NCBI RefSeq assembly: GCF_001625305.1
Contig: NW_017803157.1
Location: 1,419,376 to 1,483,375 of the forward strand
Origin: Branchiostoma belcheri
Lineage: Eukaryota > Chordata > Leptocardii > Amphioxiformes > Branchiostomatidae
Length of the DNA: 64,000 nucleotides
Direction: 5' to 3'
The notes under the pieces were generated by a model. That model made no database searches. It worked only from the letters and a program-made list of their open reading frames with translations, and had not been told where the DNA came from. Of the stretch, positions 1-11,479 are shown piece after piece. Each line of letters opens with the position of its first letter. The stretch's first letter is position 1. The translations under genes and the position numbers were made by a program.

Positions 1-959
1 CTGTTGTTTTGTCAAATAAAGTTTTGAATAAAGAAAAATATTCCATAAAACCGATGGGTCCTTTTTTTCTTTTCCCTCGCCATGTTTTTATCATCAAGTA
101 ATCCACAAGTCGAAGATGACCTAAGTTTCCAATTTAGATCTTATAGCGACTAACATGTGACACAGCGGCAAGCTCATGCTGGCCAGAGTTAGAAATGATT
201 AATGGCTTTCTTACTCCGAAACAAACTGAACTTTACCATTTCCAGACAGACAGACAGACAGACAGACACTCACGCAGACAGACTGAAAACTATACCCCCA
301 TTTTCCATGGAGCTCCTCCGGATGCAATAACCGATAGCCCCGTGTTGGATCTGGTACGATAAGTGGGTAAAGTGCTCCCTAGCTAGACCATACCACAGAA
401 GGCTGATAGCGTTTCTACAAAATTAAACTTTGACTGCTGGGGGAAATAAATACGCTAGACGAAGGATATGTAGCCATAATGTACGTCGAAGGGCAATGCT
501 CTGAGATAACCTCGTTTCCCCGCTGATATGATTTAGAAACTTTCTCAGGAATAGGGTAAAGGTGTTACATCGTGGAAAGTAAGAAGCGTTTCTCATCATA
601 AGTTGAGAAATGACTCAAATATGGGACATTTCTTGACCTTGCTCCTAAATAACACATCAAGGGAAATCTAAAGGTAAAAGCTAAAAGCTTCTATAAATCT
701 GCTTCTTGCGATAGCTCGCATATGTTTTGTGCTGTTACAGTCTTGGATGTTTGGTGTATTTTTATCATTTTTAACCATATATTATCTTTCGACATTAGAA
801 ACCTAGAGGAGGGTGTCTGATGTTGAAAGACCCGAAACACTCGATGATCCCAGGTACATCCCAGTGTCGTTGTTGCACCACAAGTGTATTCTAGAATTAT
901 CTTTTTAAACCCAGATCACACACTGCTCTACAATCAGTATGTTTTTGGCATGATCATTG
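1..959. other. non-genic flank with a (CAGA)n microsatellite
   Basis: I see no coding signal here. Positions 244-268 carry a short run of CAGA units followed by diverged CAGA units. The same motif ends a repeat at 59.2 kb, so this may be the tail of a decayed copy of that element. Confidence 0.5.
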
Positions 960-1150
960 TGAATTTGTGAACACTTTCTCACAGATTATGGGGCCCACAT
1001 TGTAGTGGTGTGTATTCAACTCCCATACTCCTTCCCAAAAGCTGCGGCAGAGAAACCACTTTCAAACGGTATGATCTTGGCCGAGGATCAAACTCAAGAC
1101 CTACCGAATACAAGGTGAACACTCTACCCACTTCGCCACTGCACGGGTTG
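960..1150 (-). repeat. tRNA-derived SINE copy, decayed
   Basis: Read on the minus strand, 1075-1150 resembles a tRNA head. An A-box-like GTGGCGAAGTGGGTAGAGTG is followed about 30 bases later by a degenerate B-box (GAGTTTGATCC). The upstream part (985-1045) matches, in opposite orientation, sequence at 9310-9420, so a shared interspersed family is likely. It is not a functional tRNA: the acceptor stem does not pair and the B-box is altered. Confidence 0.5.
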
Positions 1151-3064
1151 TTTATTGGGCGCTGCTGGGAGTAATCATGGTCGTGTTTACGGGAAAATGC
1201 AGCGCGTTTTTCACCTGCCTCTGTCTAATGGAAGGAAGGCTCGCCAGGCATTATATCCCACACAAACTATTCTTCATATGCAGCCATAGACCTTAGACGA
1301 GTATCATTTTCTAATGACTTGTCCAACCTATACTGTAGATAGACGAACATGATCCCACGTAAATCTAGCAAACACTTTCGAAAGACAGACATGTGCCCTA
1401 AGTCTAGCGTAACACCGGTATGAATGTGTAGTCTATTTGCCACTTGAGGATATAGCAATTGACGCCGCACCTTTAAACACTAGGTTGCTCCATTAACAAT
1501 AAAGAACACGTATCATATCACAAAGTCTCGTATATATTGTAAGGGCACCATAAACTATTACGGGACAAACGGCAATCAGAGCCCAAGGATATTATAGTTA
1601 GTTAACGTCCTCTCTTAAACTTTCCCACAACAACTAATTGGTGCTAAAGCTGGATGGGACGAGTACAGGCAATTTACTATCACGTTTAATGTGTCAACTG
1701 CAATCCCATCCAACTGCTTTATATCTTTTACTGTCCAAGGCTGCGCCGTTGGCAGTGATATTGTGATCGATGGCGCCTGTACGACTTGGCAACTGAAATG
1801 ATCACCTATACACTATCTTTTTAGTTGTATCCGTCGTCGACTATCTTTATAGAACTATCTTTATAGAATTACAAAACAAAAATAGCCAACGTGAAGGTAA
1901 CTTATAGGCATCCAATGCCAATTTGTGGACTTTTGAGGTTAATTTTCTGGTCGCCTTTTTAATGTAGCTTCATGATCTATTCAGTCACTTCATTTGTCAG
2001 CTACAACTTTGCCGATGCATAAAGAAGCCTCAACATGCATAACATAAAGGCTTGGTAAAACATAGACACTGTGCCATACATTTTCGTAACGCAGCTTGTC
2101 TGTGACAACTCAAGCGATAAGCTTGTTGCCGGAACATGAGATACATCAATCTGCACGGCAAACTCCAGTTATCTTAGATCTAGAGATGTGCACACAACTA
2201 ATCATAAGCCAGCTTTACGTCCAAGATAAGGACTAAATAGATACTTGTGTTTCATCAAAGTGTCCGAGGACTTTAGAGATTCCTTCACATCAAGACATCT
2301 GTCAAGGCGATGTCGTAACCTCTGGAGCGCTCAGCCTCTCTCCACTAAAACTTGCCCTGCGGATGCAATACGTCCTTTGCAGACTCCAGTATTACCGATT
2401 TCGGGTCAGTGGTTCTGTATAATGTGCTGGGATAGATACAGTATTGATTGACCCAATAAGGCAGCTTCAAAGGATGGCAAGCTGTCAGAGATATCGCTTT
2501 TAACAGCTTAACACATACTTTACAGGGTTACCAGGCATATGTGGTGCATTAGTTCTTGTCAGAGTTGCTGCCCTAAGGTATCTAAAGGTGCCTTTGATGG
2601 TACTTTACTTGATACCGATATGTATTACCCTATCGCCACAGACAGAAAAGTTCCCAGCTCTAAATCAATTTCCATCAAATTCTGTTTGTCCTGTGTTCAG
2701 AGAGCTAAAACTAACACTAAGACTGGCCAATGCTTCAGGTCATTCTGTCATTCGTGTATTAGGTACTGGAGCTGTAATTATGTACCAGTAGATTACATAC
2801 TTTGTACCATGTACAACAGTCGTGCAATATAGTTTATCATTACCTATTAATAAATATTTTAGAACGGCATCCTGAAAACCAATATCTTAAGGCTATAACG
2901 TGAGCAGTATTTGTTTATAGACATTTCGGCCGTTTTGTGCATGGCTGCGAATGGCAATAACAGTTAGGTAACAAGTTGATAGGCTTTAAGACTCGGCAAT
3001 ATAAGCTGCTTGATGTGCTCAAATAGCACATCATCGCCAAGGCAATAGACCATTAACCGTACAC
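1151..3064. other. intergenic, no recognised gene
   Basis: No convincing exon is visible. Around 1895-2060 there is a fragment of an interspersed repeat that is also seen near 14075-14240 and 31005-31200; the shared words are 'cttataggcatccaatgc' and, in the other copies, 'atctgtgaggcaaaa'. The open frames at 2245-2832 lack splice sites and recognisable protein features. Confidence 0.4.
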
Positions 3065-3395
3065 CTCCTTTACTCCTGGTCTAGTGAAATGAAACAATTA
3101 GAGGACCAGGAGCAGTTGGATCGGCTTTAGGCCACCTTTCTATGCAAATTGAATCAAAATGTGACTCAAATAAAACTGACGACCAGGGCCCTAACTACTT
3201 CCAATCACCAGCCAAACATGACAAAACCTCACGTCCAAACCCGAATGTTTGGTAAACATGTTTTCAAACATTCAGATGGCGCAGTCGATTAACACTGGCT
3301 GACCTGGCCAAACAGTAGCTGACATTGCTCCTGACTTCCTAACCATGGTTGGAGGAGCTCGGTAGTGCTCGGCAATATTTAATAGAGGCTTAGAC
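3065..3395. mobile_element. MITE family A copy (decayed)
   Basis: It shares internal words with the other family A copies: 'ccaaccatggttgg'-like core, a 'gaatgttt...acatg...aaacattca' palindromic stretch also present at 47995-48040, and a terminal 'cggaggccatattcgg'-like end, here 'ctcggcaatattta'. It has no coding capacity, and the terminal repeats are eroded. Confidence 0.5.
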
Positions 3396-3564
3396 CCATG
3401 CACATAATGGTGCCTACCTAGTAATATTATGTTCCTATGTTTCAATTAGATTAATCCAATTGAAACGCCGCCAAGGGTCATTATTGTAATAACAGGGATT
3501 CAGTAACTACTTTTGCGGGTACAAGTAATCCTGTCGTTTATTTCTTCCATTCACCGATCGCCAC

Positions 3565-3806
3565 TTGCCCTACTTTTTACCGTTAAGCTTTGGAAGAGTA
3601 CAATATACCTTGGATTTTCGGGCAACCAGTTGCTGTGTCGTAGACGTGGACCGGAATACTAAACAATGGCTAACTGATATGTTTGAACCCGTCGACTTTC
3701 CATTGTACAGTATCTGCATGGCGTGGATGACATACAATGCCACTATATACCAGAATGAATGTCAGTTAAACATGGGCCAATATTCTATGTACATGTCAGG
3801 TAGAAA
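3565..3806 (+). other. possible orphan exon with a Kazal-like core
   Basis: An open stretch on the plus strand ends in YNATIYQNECQLNMG, which resembles the Y-x-N-x-C-x-L core of Kazal or follistatin-type inhibitor domains. A usable GT follows at about 3802 (ATGTCAG|gtagaa). The other Kazal cysteines are not all in place and no partner exons were found. It may be chance or a pseudo-exon. Confidence 0.15.
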
Positions 3807-4319
3807 CCTGTAGATAGACGTACAGAGGTCTATAGATGCTTGTGTAGTGTTCGTTAATGTTCAGATTGAATTGGGCTAAAGCGCTGGTAAAGCAGGCAAG
3901 ATAGCGATAAGGCTTCACGTTTCTATGGCCGTATGACTACGGTTTCTAATATGTGAGAAAGCTTTTGTCAAAATGATGTTCTCCTTTGTATGAGTTGTCC
4001 TGTATGGTCTTCTTTGTTGGTGTCTTTCGTGTCCTGTATTGACTTCTTTTTCATATCGCAAAAAAAATCAATCAGACAGAGGGAACCTTCCGCACTGCGA
4101 AGATGAAAGGCTGTTGTGAAATGTGTCCATCAGGACTGCCTTCAGGTGAGCGGTAATGAAATGTGGGGTATTCCGCGGGTACCTTCAGCGGATGCAATTT
4201 TCATCCTTCACATCTACAAATCCTCGGGGAAAGAACTGTTTCAGACGCAAACATCGTCCTAGCTTTTTTCTCCACTGTCAGCCAGCAGCTACCTCCCACC
4301 CATTCTTCATGATTTACTG

Positions 4320-4735
4320 GTGGAAAAAGACATTACAAGAAGACTCAAATCCATAAAGATTTTCATGGTTATGCAGAACCTAAACCCCAAGGACACAGCC
4401 AAATACCGACTAAACCGTTGGAAAGCTTCTGATACCCTTCCACCAAACAAAGATCTCCAGGGCCCTAGCGAGTCCCAAAGCCCTCACTTGCCAAGAAGGG
4501 AATGGGTTGCCCTGAGCTGAACAGAGCCAGGGGCAGAACCAAAGAGTGCCTCTTCAAATGGGAACTGTATATGAATGCAACCAAGTGCCTATGCTGCCAC
4601 CTGATCAACCAAACCACGGAACATTTTCTTCGTGTGTGCAGGCTGGGCAAATGCGTCACAGATAGAGACCTGTATGAAGCTAACGAAGAGGCCCTTGGCT
4701 GGTTGCGATTCTGAAACGACGAGATGTGATGATGA
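4320..4735 (+). pseudogene. LINE reverse-transcriptase C-terminal relic
   Basis: The plus-strand translation in two frames gives the tail of a non-LTR retrotransposon ORF2. The first frame (4320-4515) ends at PRREWVALSR. A second frame (4502-4714) continues with RARGRTKECLFKWELYMN, then a Cys-rich knuckle (KCLCCHLINQTTEHFLRVC), then LYEANEEALGWLRF. The CxCC...TEHFLxxC arrangement is typical of LINE ORF2 ends. The frame change near 4510 and the missing upstream RT motifs make it a dead fragment. The LINE clade is not assigned. Confidence 0.7.
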
Positions 4736-5329
4736 TGACTGGTAGAAAACTATGTCTTTTTGTTATTATTAGATTTATATTGTTCAGCACGTAAAGCTCG
4801 ATGACAATCAACGGTGATGTGTTGCCTGCGCCGTGCAAAGTGCATTTAAATCACAGCATCTTATGTTTGAGACACAAGAAAGTGCATCGAAGGAAAATGA
4901 ATGTTAAGTGCATTCTGAAACCGTCGTTAATATAGAGGATGTATTTGGGTAAATTCCATAGCACATTAGGTTTCGATTTCATTAGTGCTCAAAGAAGGCT
5001 CAAGAGTCGAGGGAAACGAGGTCAGCTACTGTTTGGAGATTATCGTGTGTGCTGAGTAGAATGTAAACATCGTCAAGAAACCCCAGCAAAGGGCCCATGA
5101 TTATTAGCCTTCGCAGTCACTCACTCGCAGCTGAAGGGTTGAAAATAGCAAAGCTTGAAATAGCCATCCTAACTAATTGGGGACCGCTTTCTTTTATGCG
5201 GAAATCAATTCGGTAACGTGATTAAGTAACCTTGAATTCTGTTCCTGGTTGTCATTGTATTAATGTCAGAAAATGTTTAAATGTCTCAAACATAACACCT
5301 CATAGTGTAGAAGAAAACACCAAATAAAT

Positions 5330-5615
5330 AGATTGATAGACAAAACAAAGAAAATACCGATATTACTGGGCAGTCATGCTTGTCGGTCAAGTTACCATAC
5401 CAACATGCACCATTAAAGATGGTTGGAACAATTGGGTCATACATTGCTGGAAGGCAGCACCATCTAATCAAATTACCTTCACATTGGGTCACCTTCTCCG
5501 TCCGTTTTATTGGAAATCCATACCCGCAGGGAACATGTTTTATTTGGTTCAAAACAAATCCTTTTTGATCATTATGTAGCCCCTCAACATTAAAGGTGAC
5601 CACGTTTAAAGCCAT
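5330..5615 (-). other. candidate cysteine-rich exon
   Basis: The minus-strand frame from an ATG at 5615 encodes about 80 residues with ordered cysteines: VPCGYGFPIKR, then KVTQCEGNLIRWCCLP, then FNGACWYGNLTDKHDCP. The CC pair, the C-W pair and regular spacing look like a secreted disulfide-bonded domain. Possible donors follow after HDCP (gtaata) or a few codons later (gtattt). I do not recognise the family. There is no signal peptide and no partner exons, so this is either an isolated exon, a gene remnant or chance. Confidence 0.28.
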
Positions 5616-8111
5616 ATGAATACTAAAAATAATACGACGTGTAAGACCACAGAAAGAGGAAGCCTTAGGTTTGGTAGGGGATTCAAAATTTTATCCAAAA
5701 CTAAACACTCGACGGTTTGGAAAACCAACTCTCCAAACCTATCCGTGCCTTACTCTCTAGAAACTCTGCACTGAATAAACCATGTAAATCAACCACTTTG
5801 CAGGCGATAGAGCCCTAATCGCACAGCCAACAATTGGGCAGGCGAATGCTAGGATTGATGTCCATGTGCATATTTTACATGAATCGACAAACTGTGTCCA
5901 GATCCACAATCACATCAATCCTAGGCTCCACCAGGCCTTTTCTAAGGGAATACAGGTCGTAGGTTTGGCAAGAGGGAGAGTAAAATTGGCGAGACGAGTC
6001 AGGTCGCGGAAATTTCGCTACCATCTATGACTGCAAAGGCACCCACCCAGGAAATACAACTTTGAACAAAGGAAAAAGGACAGTGAGGTGCTACCCCAAA
6101 AACCAGCAAGCAAGCCAGCAAACAAGTAAGGAAACAAACTAGCAAGGAAACATGGAAGCTAGCTGGCAAGCACGCCAGCAAACCACAAAGTCCACAAAGA
6201 AGTGAACCACAGACGGTGCAGACAACTACTGTCTGGTCTCTATGCAAATCAACTGTTAGGCTGCAGGTGTGCACCAACAGGCACACGCCGTCTATTGTCA
6301 TGCAAATGTATACCGACCAAAGAACACACACAAGAAACTACAAATGTACCTACAGACAATAGTTACTGCTACAAAATACTAGCATACCAGGCAAATATAC
6401 AAATGCCTCACAAAATTACATACACCGGAACAGTACAAAGAGAACTGACCAAAAGGCCCAAAACAGCCTCAAAAACACCACCAAGAAGGATGGACGAAAC
6501 ACAAGTCTGCTCGGATCAGAGGGCGCAAGAATATTGCCAGGTTAACCGGTTAACAAAGCTACTAGTACTTCAGACGCCAGTAGCTGGTGGCTGCTTCTCA
6601 AGAAGGTCTCAGTCTTTGCATGATCTTTGATAGCTCTGTTGTATATGTGTGCGTGGTTCCACTGACAAGCATGTAGATCGCAGTATTGTAAAGTTATAGT
6701 AAGCTATAATTAAGAGTGACTCTTAAAAATCGATAGCCATGATCAGGACGCGCTGACATGACAAAATATACAGTTCAAGATCACAGGCATCTCTCTCTCT
6801 CTCTCTCTACCTCAAGCTCCTTTCGTGTAGTCTATTTTTAAATCCGATGGCGTCACGTACCGAACGCTTCGTTAATTTCTTATAAAGGACTCGTGGCCTT
6901 TTTGTTCTGTTGGGATTCAATTATCCTTCAAAGAAAACCGACGAGAAGCAATCGGGCTTGTAGAGTTTGGACCTCTTCTCCTGCTGATTGTTTCTTTAGG
7001 CAGTAGATGGAGACACGACTGAATCAGAATTTTGAGTGGATGATCATTAGTTGTTCATTATTTCTAAGTCAAGTTAAGTTCCACCCTTGGTAGTTCTCTA
7101 CGTATTGGTCGTTCGCAGCTATATCGGGCAACGGAAAATGCTTACAATGTTTACCGCTGTGGTATCACTATGCTTTTCCAACATACGTTTTGTCTGTCAT
7201 AGCCGTTATGTGTCATTGTTACATCTGACAATGCAAATTCTTGAGTAGGAAGATATTGGCCAATATTGGTCAATGGCATAATATACTCAATGGTAACATT
7301 CTACATATTTACCCAGCGATTTATTTACAACACGTCAGATTTTTGTCGTTAAAGAGAGTCTTCACAGTTTTTAGTAAAATATTTCGGACCGAATATTCAT
7401 CAATCAGTGACGATTTCAGAAGGTAAGAAGCAAATACACACGTCGAAAATTCTGAGGTATGTGTATCAATTCATATTTTTTTATAAATTCATAATTGTTG
7501 GATAAATACCTGTTCAGATACAGATTATGTTAGTCACTGACGAAAGTAGTGGATGCTACTTAAACTGTCAGTTGTCGAAATATATCTGTTGCTTGAGTAA
7601 CAATAGTTTGGCATATTCCACGTGACGCGAAAAGGCCAGGAGGTTAAAGTTTGTCCTGTAGTAAACTATGATGATCAGAAAGGTTCATCAGTTTTGAGGT
7701 CATCGGTGGTCATAGCAGTGACAGATCAATTTATGACCCTATTATATATGTGCCAGTTATGATTACATTTTTTTACCAAAAGCATTAGCACATGCCTGAT
7801 GGGATTTTCTTTTGATATCGTAATGAGTAAATTTTAGTGACTTTGTCGTTCCCCAGACCAATCATGTGAATCATTACATCCAGAAAAATCGATTGTGGGG
7901 AGACTTGTTTTACCATATTGTTCATTAAGAAGATTTATAACGTGAAACTTGTCACTAAAATAACATTATGCTGGTTGAGAGATCAATACAGTGTGGGCCA
8001 TATGGGACTGCAGCAGACGAGGAAGTGAAATTGTGTTTGCGAAAGGTCCTCTCAAATTTGTCACTCTGTATTACATTTTGACATACAGTGGATCAGACGG
8101 AGAATTTCCAT
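5616..8111. other. intergenic with simple repeats
   Basis: No gene is recognised. It holds a purine-rich stretch of repeated 'cagcaagcaagcc'-like words at 6090-6190 and a (CT)n run at 6791-6808. At 7535-7625 lies a sequence related to repeats near 46.7, 50.0 and 51.0 kb. A short inverted pair (ctaggattgatgt at about 5849 and its complement at about 5915) flanks a 55-base loop. Confidence 0.4.
7535..7625 (+). repeat. retroelement-like end repeat (family P)
   Basis: The words 'cactgacgaaag..agtggatgctac', 'gtcgaaatatatctgttg' and 'cttgagtaac' recur at 49985-50095 in the same orientation and at 46668-46765 in reverse. The 'tgacgaaag...gaaacgtc' style resembles ends of Penelope-like elements, but I see no coding part, so that assignment is inference. 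Confidence 0.45.
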
Positions 8112-8322
8112 AAAGCTCCTATCACACATTCAGAACCTTCCCCCAGAACACTAACCCGACCAAGGATGGCTGAAGTTAGGAAGCAGACTGACCAGATTTA
8201 GACTTTTTTTTACGAATAGAATCTAATTTGAGTTAAATTTTAGTCCTTTCAGCTGACCTATTCGGGGGGGGGGGAGGTAAGTGTTCGAGAGGCCATATCC
8301 GGCTATATGTGACAAGGGCTTT
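8112..8322. mobile_element. MITE family A, near-complete copy with TIRs
   Basis: A 211-bp element begins AAAGCTCCTATCACACAT and ends ATATGTGACAAGGGCTTT. These ends are imperfect inverted repeats of each other. The interior carries 'cggaggccatatccggctat'-type sequence and a poly-G run at 8264-8274. It has no reading frame and is non-autonomous. It is the clearest view of the termini of a family with at least nine copies in this window. Confidence 0.7.
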
Positions 8323-9309
8323 GGACGTACATCTACCTGCAACTCCTGAAAACGTCCTACAGGCTGACCATAACTCATGATGAATCTATTGCAGACTAAA
8401 TAAAGACCCAACTGAGCCACAAAAAACCTATAGGTCCCAAGTTATAGAGAGGTTTCATTATCCCTTAGTATTGACTGACCTCTTGCTAATATAGATATTT
8501 TTATCGACTGAACAATAACATTTATGCCCAAATATAACAAATAAAACACATCATCGTAAAATGTTATGATGTGAACATTAGGTGCAGAGATTGATATTTT
8601 TGTTGGTCTCGAGAGATCATTTTTAGATCCATAATTAGATACGCACCGCCGATTATGGTTATTATTATTGTCAATTATTATCAAAGTCAATAAGCCCCAT
8701 GAATCGCATCACGTATATTATATTCCTTGACGTGTAGAGATAAAACACGGTCACATTTTATTTGGAAGTCCATAATCCATAATAATATGAGTTGTGTCAT
8801 GATTTATAAAATATGAACGCACAACTGACCTGTTTGGTGGTTAAATGTATCAAATGATTTTAACACGTCAAAGTGAGACACTGTAGAAATCCCCATAGGG
8901 CGAATGCTGTGTTCTGCTGGCTTGAATTCAACGAGATAATCAAATTGCCTGCAGAGATAATCAAACATAAAAGTGGTACTGTCCAATGTTAGTATTGCTG
9001 ATTTTTGTTCTAATTGGAGAATCTATCGTTTGCTGAAATTGCTTTGATTAGTTAGCATTATTATATATCGTACACGTAGAAGTTGTTAGCAAATAGTCTT
9101 ATATCACCACATTTTTCTTGTTAAGGTCTGTATGCAATTAGCCCTCGGGCATGAATTTGCAATAAACATCTTATTTCATTATATATCTTAAAGGTTATAT
9201 ATCATCAGCATTCACCTTCTTCAGAGCAGTACTGACTGTTTCTACGTCGCAATACAGCTAGGTGTCGCTGCTGCGATGTGAAGAATGCAGCTGTCGTCCC
9301 TAAAGCTGT

Positions 9310-9425
9310 CGTAGTGGTAGTGATTGGTTTACTCCGCATTTGGGAACGAGTATGTGAGTTCAACACACACCACTACCAGTGGACTTACCCCCTGCTGTAG
9401 TAATTGCACTGTTGTGTGTGGCCCA
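9310..9425 (+). repeat. SINE-related fragment
   Basis: It shares 'acacaccactaccag...cccctgctgtagt' with 57656-57720, and in inverse orientation with 985-1045. It is probably the non-tRNA body of the same SINE family as 960-1150. The open frame that follows to 9670 has no recognisable product. Confidence 0.4.
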
Positions 9426-10339
9426 TGGCAACTGAAACGGATGCAGGAAGGAACTTCAGCTTAACTTTTAATGATTACACAAAGTCTGTTCGACGGTTGT
9501 TAGATCTTACTACCCGGCATTATTTTTACTTCCAAGCCGACGTGTGTGCCTTGATGAGCAGCTTGCCAGGATGGAGCTTTTCCTGCTTTTTTCCACCCTG
9601 CTGCAGTCGTTCACCTTCAAGCTGCCAGAGGGCGCTCCTTCTCCAAACACCGCCGGTGTCCTTGGAATAACGTTCAGGCCACATCTGTTTAAGCTCTGTG
9701 CGATTCCGCGTTAGGTTCGTTGGCTAGATGTGCGAGACATGTCCTGGCGAGATATCTAGATAAAAATTAGCTTGCAGTAGCGCGATAACTGGTGACTACA
9801 TTATGCCTTTAATTCATAGTCACTCCTACATACAGAAGAAGCTACGACAGCAGAAAACCTATCACTTTGCTTGCTCATCACTACTTTTAGGCGTCTCTAT
9901 AGGATGTCACCCATGTAATCAAATCAGTTTTACCTTATTTTAAAAAGGATTTGACGGGTTATTATACCTCATTATGGTGTTTTCTCTTGGCTTAGGGAAA
10001 CATACATCCATATACCAATATACCATCCATCCGCTTTGAGTGAAATATAATAATTGAGGACAGGAATGACCAGAATCCGTTTGATCAAAGTGCGGTAATT
10101 TAATTTTCTTCAACCACGAACGAAACAACTGAAGTTACACTCGTATTGTGCAATGTTACTACCACCAGTTACACAAAACTCCAACGTGAAAAAGTTACCA
10201 AGCTAGAAACACATCCACGACTTTAGAATTGTCTATTGTCCTTGTACGAAATGGTAACTACACAGTACTTCACATTAGTGTGTCGGCAGTTGATCATGCA
10301 TTTATTACTCTTACTAATTTAGACGAAATCAGAATAAGA

Positions 10340-10505
10340 CTAGACCAACAAGACGAGTTCTACAGCACCTGTCGTTAGCTGAAGTTAGGGAGTAGTCTGA
10401 CGTCTAACACCAACCAACCTTGCTCCCGACCTAACCATGGTTGGAGGAAGTTCGTCAGTGTTCGGGGAGCCATATTCGGCTATGTATGGCAGGTGCTTAA
10501 GAAAA
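10340..10505. mobile_element. MITE family A fragment
   Basis: It contains the family core 'cctaaccatggttgga' followed by 'gttcggggagccatattcggctatgtatggcaggtgctta' style sequence, matching the terminal part of 8112-8322. The opposite terminus is diverged. Confidence 0.55.
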
Positions 10506-11479
10506 ACAAATAACGAGGACGGACAATGGCAAACTAATAGGCTAGATTTAAGCATTTTTTACAATCATTACGAAAAAACAACAGCATCACAGGTTTCTAG
10601 ACGGATGCTAACGTAGCTAATCTACTTAAATCACTTAACTATATATCTTTAACACCGAAATACAATCAGTGAAGCAAAGCTAAGTGCTCTCCTACTTCAC
10701 AGTAGCCAGGTTCAATAGAAAGCATAGCCAGCCCTTCCCAAATCTATATACAATTTGTTGTATCCGTAGAAAATTCCATGTTTTGTCGGCTTAGAGTTCC
10801 GCATATCAAATTTGTATCATTCTGTACCACCTGCACGTCTGTTGCTGAAGGACCTTGTCTTCAATTTCCTAGCCGGAAGGATTCCTTCCTCCCACACATC
10901 CCTCTTCAGCGGAAAGATAACAAAATGATTCGTGTTGCTTTTAACCGATACATGTGCTTTCATGGTAAAAGGGTATATGGAGTTGATCCTGTGACGCGGC
11001 TATCATAAGCGTACAGAATGTTGATGGCGACTTGGGCAAAGTTGTGCACGAAAATTTTCTAGATAATTCTTGTTTTCTGCGTAAACCATTAATTCTACAT
11101 AAGCTGTTACCACGGAATAAAATGACACACTTCAGCACGTTTTGGCAACAAAGGATTTACATTGCCTGTGTTTTTGTATCTTCCATCTGAAAAAGAAAGT
11201 CAATCTGTAACTTTGGTTTTTATACGGGTGTCGCTGTTTAATATAAACAATGGTTGCATCATGGGAATGGGCAAAACTGTTTTGGTCCATATTTCCAGAT
11301 ATATCTCAAGCTTTTGATTCAAAATGATTAGCCCTGTTTGTCTACGATGTTTACATGAGTTGACCAAAGAATAATAAATTTCAATTTGTTTTAGGAATTC
11401 GGAAAATGTGTCCAAAGCTTACTAGGCTGTTTCACAGGTGAACTCTGCCTTGAATTACAGGAATGTTTGACACAATGAC

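Noticed and set aside
6202-6630. 142-codon plus-strand frame
   Set aside because: Composition is driven by simple 'aagcaagcc' and 'aca' repeats; no domain or splice structure.
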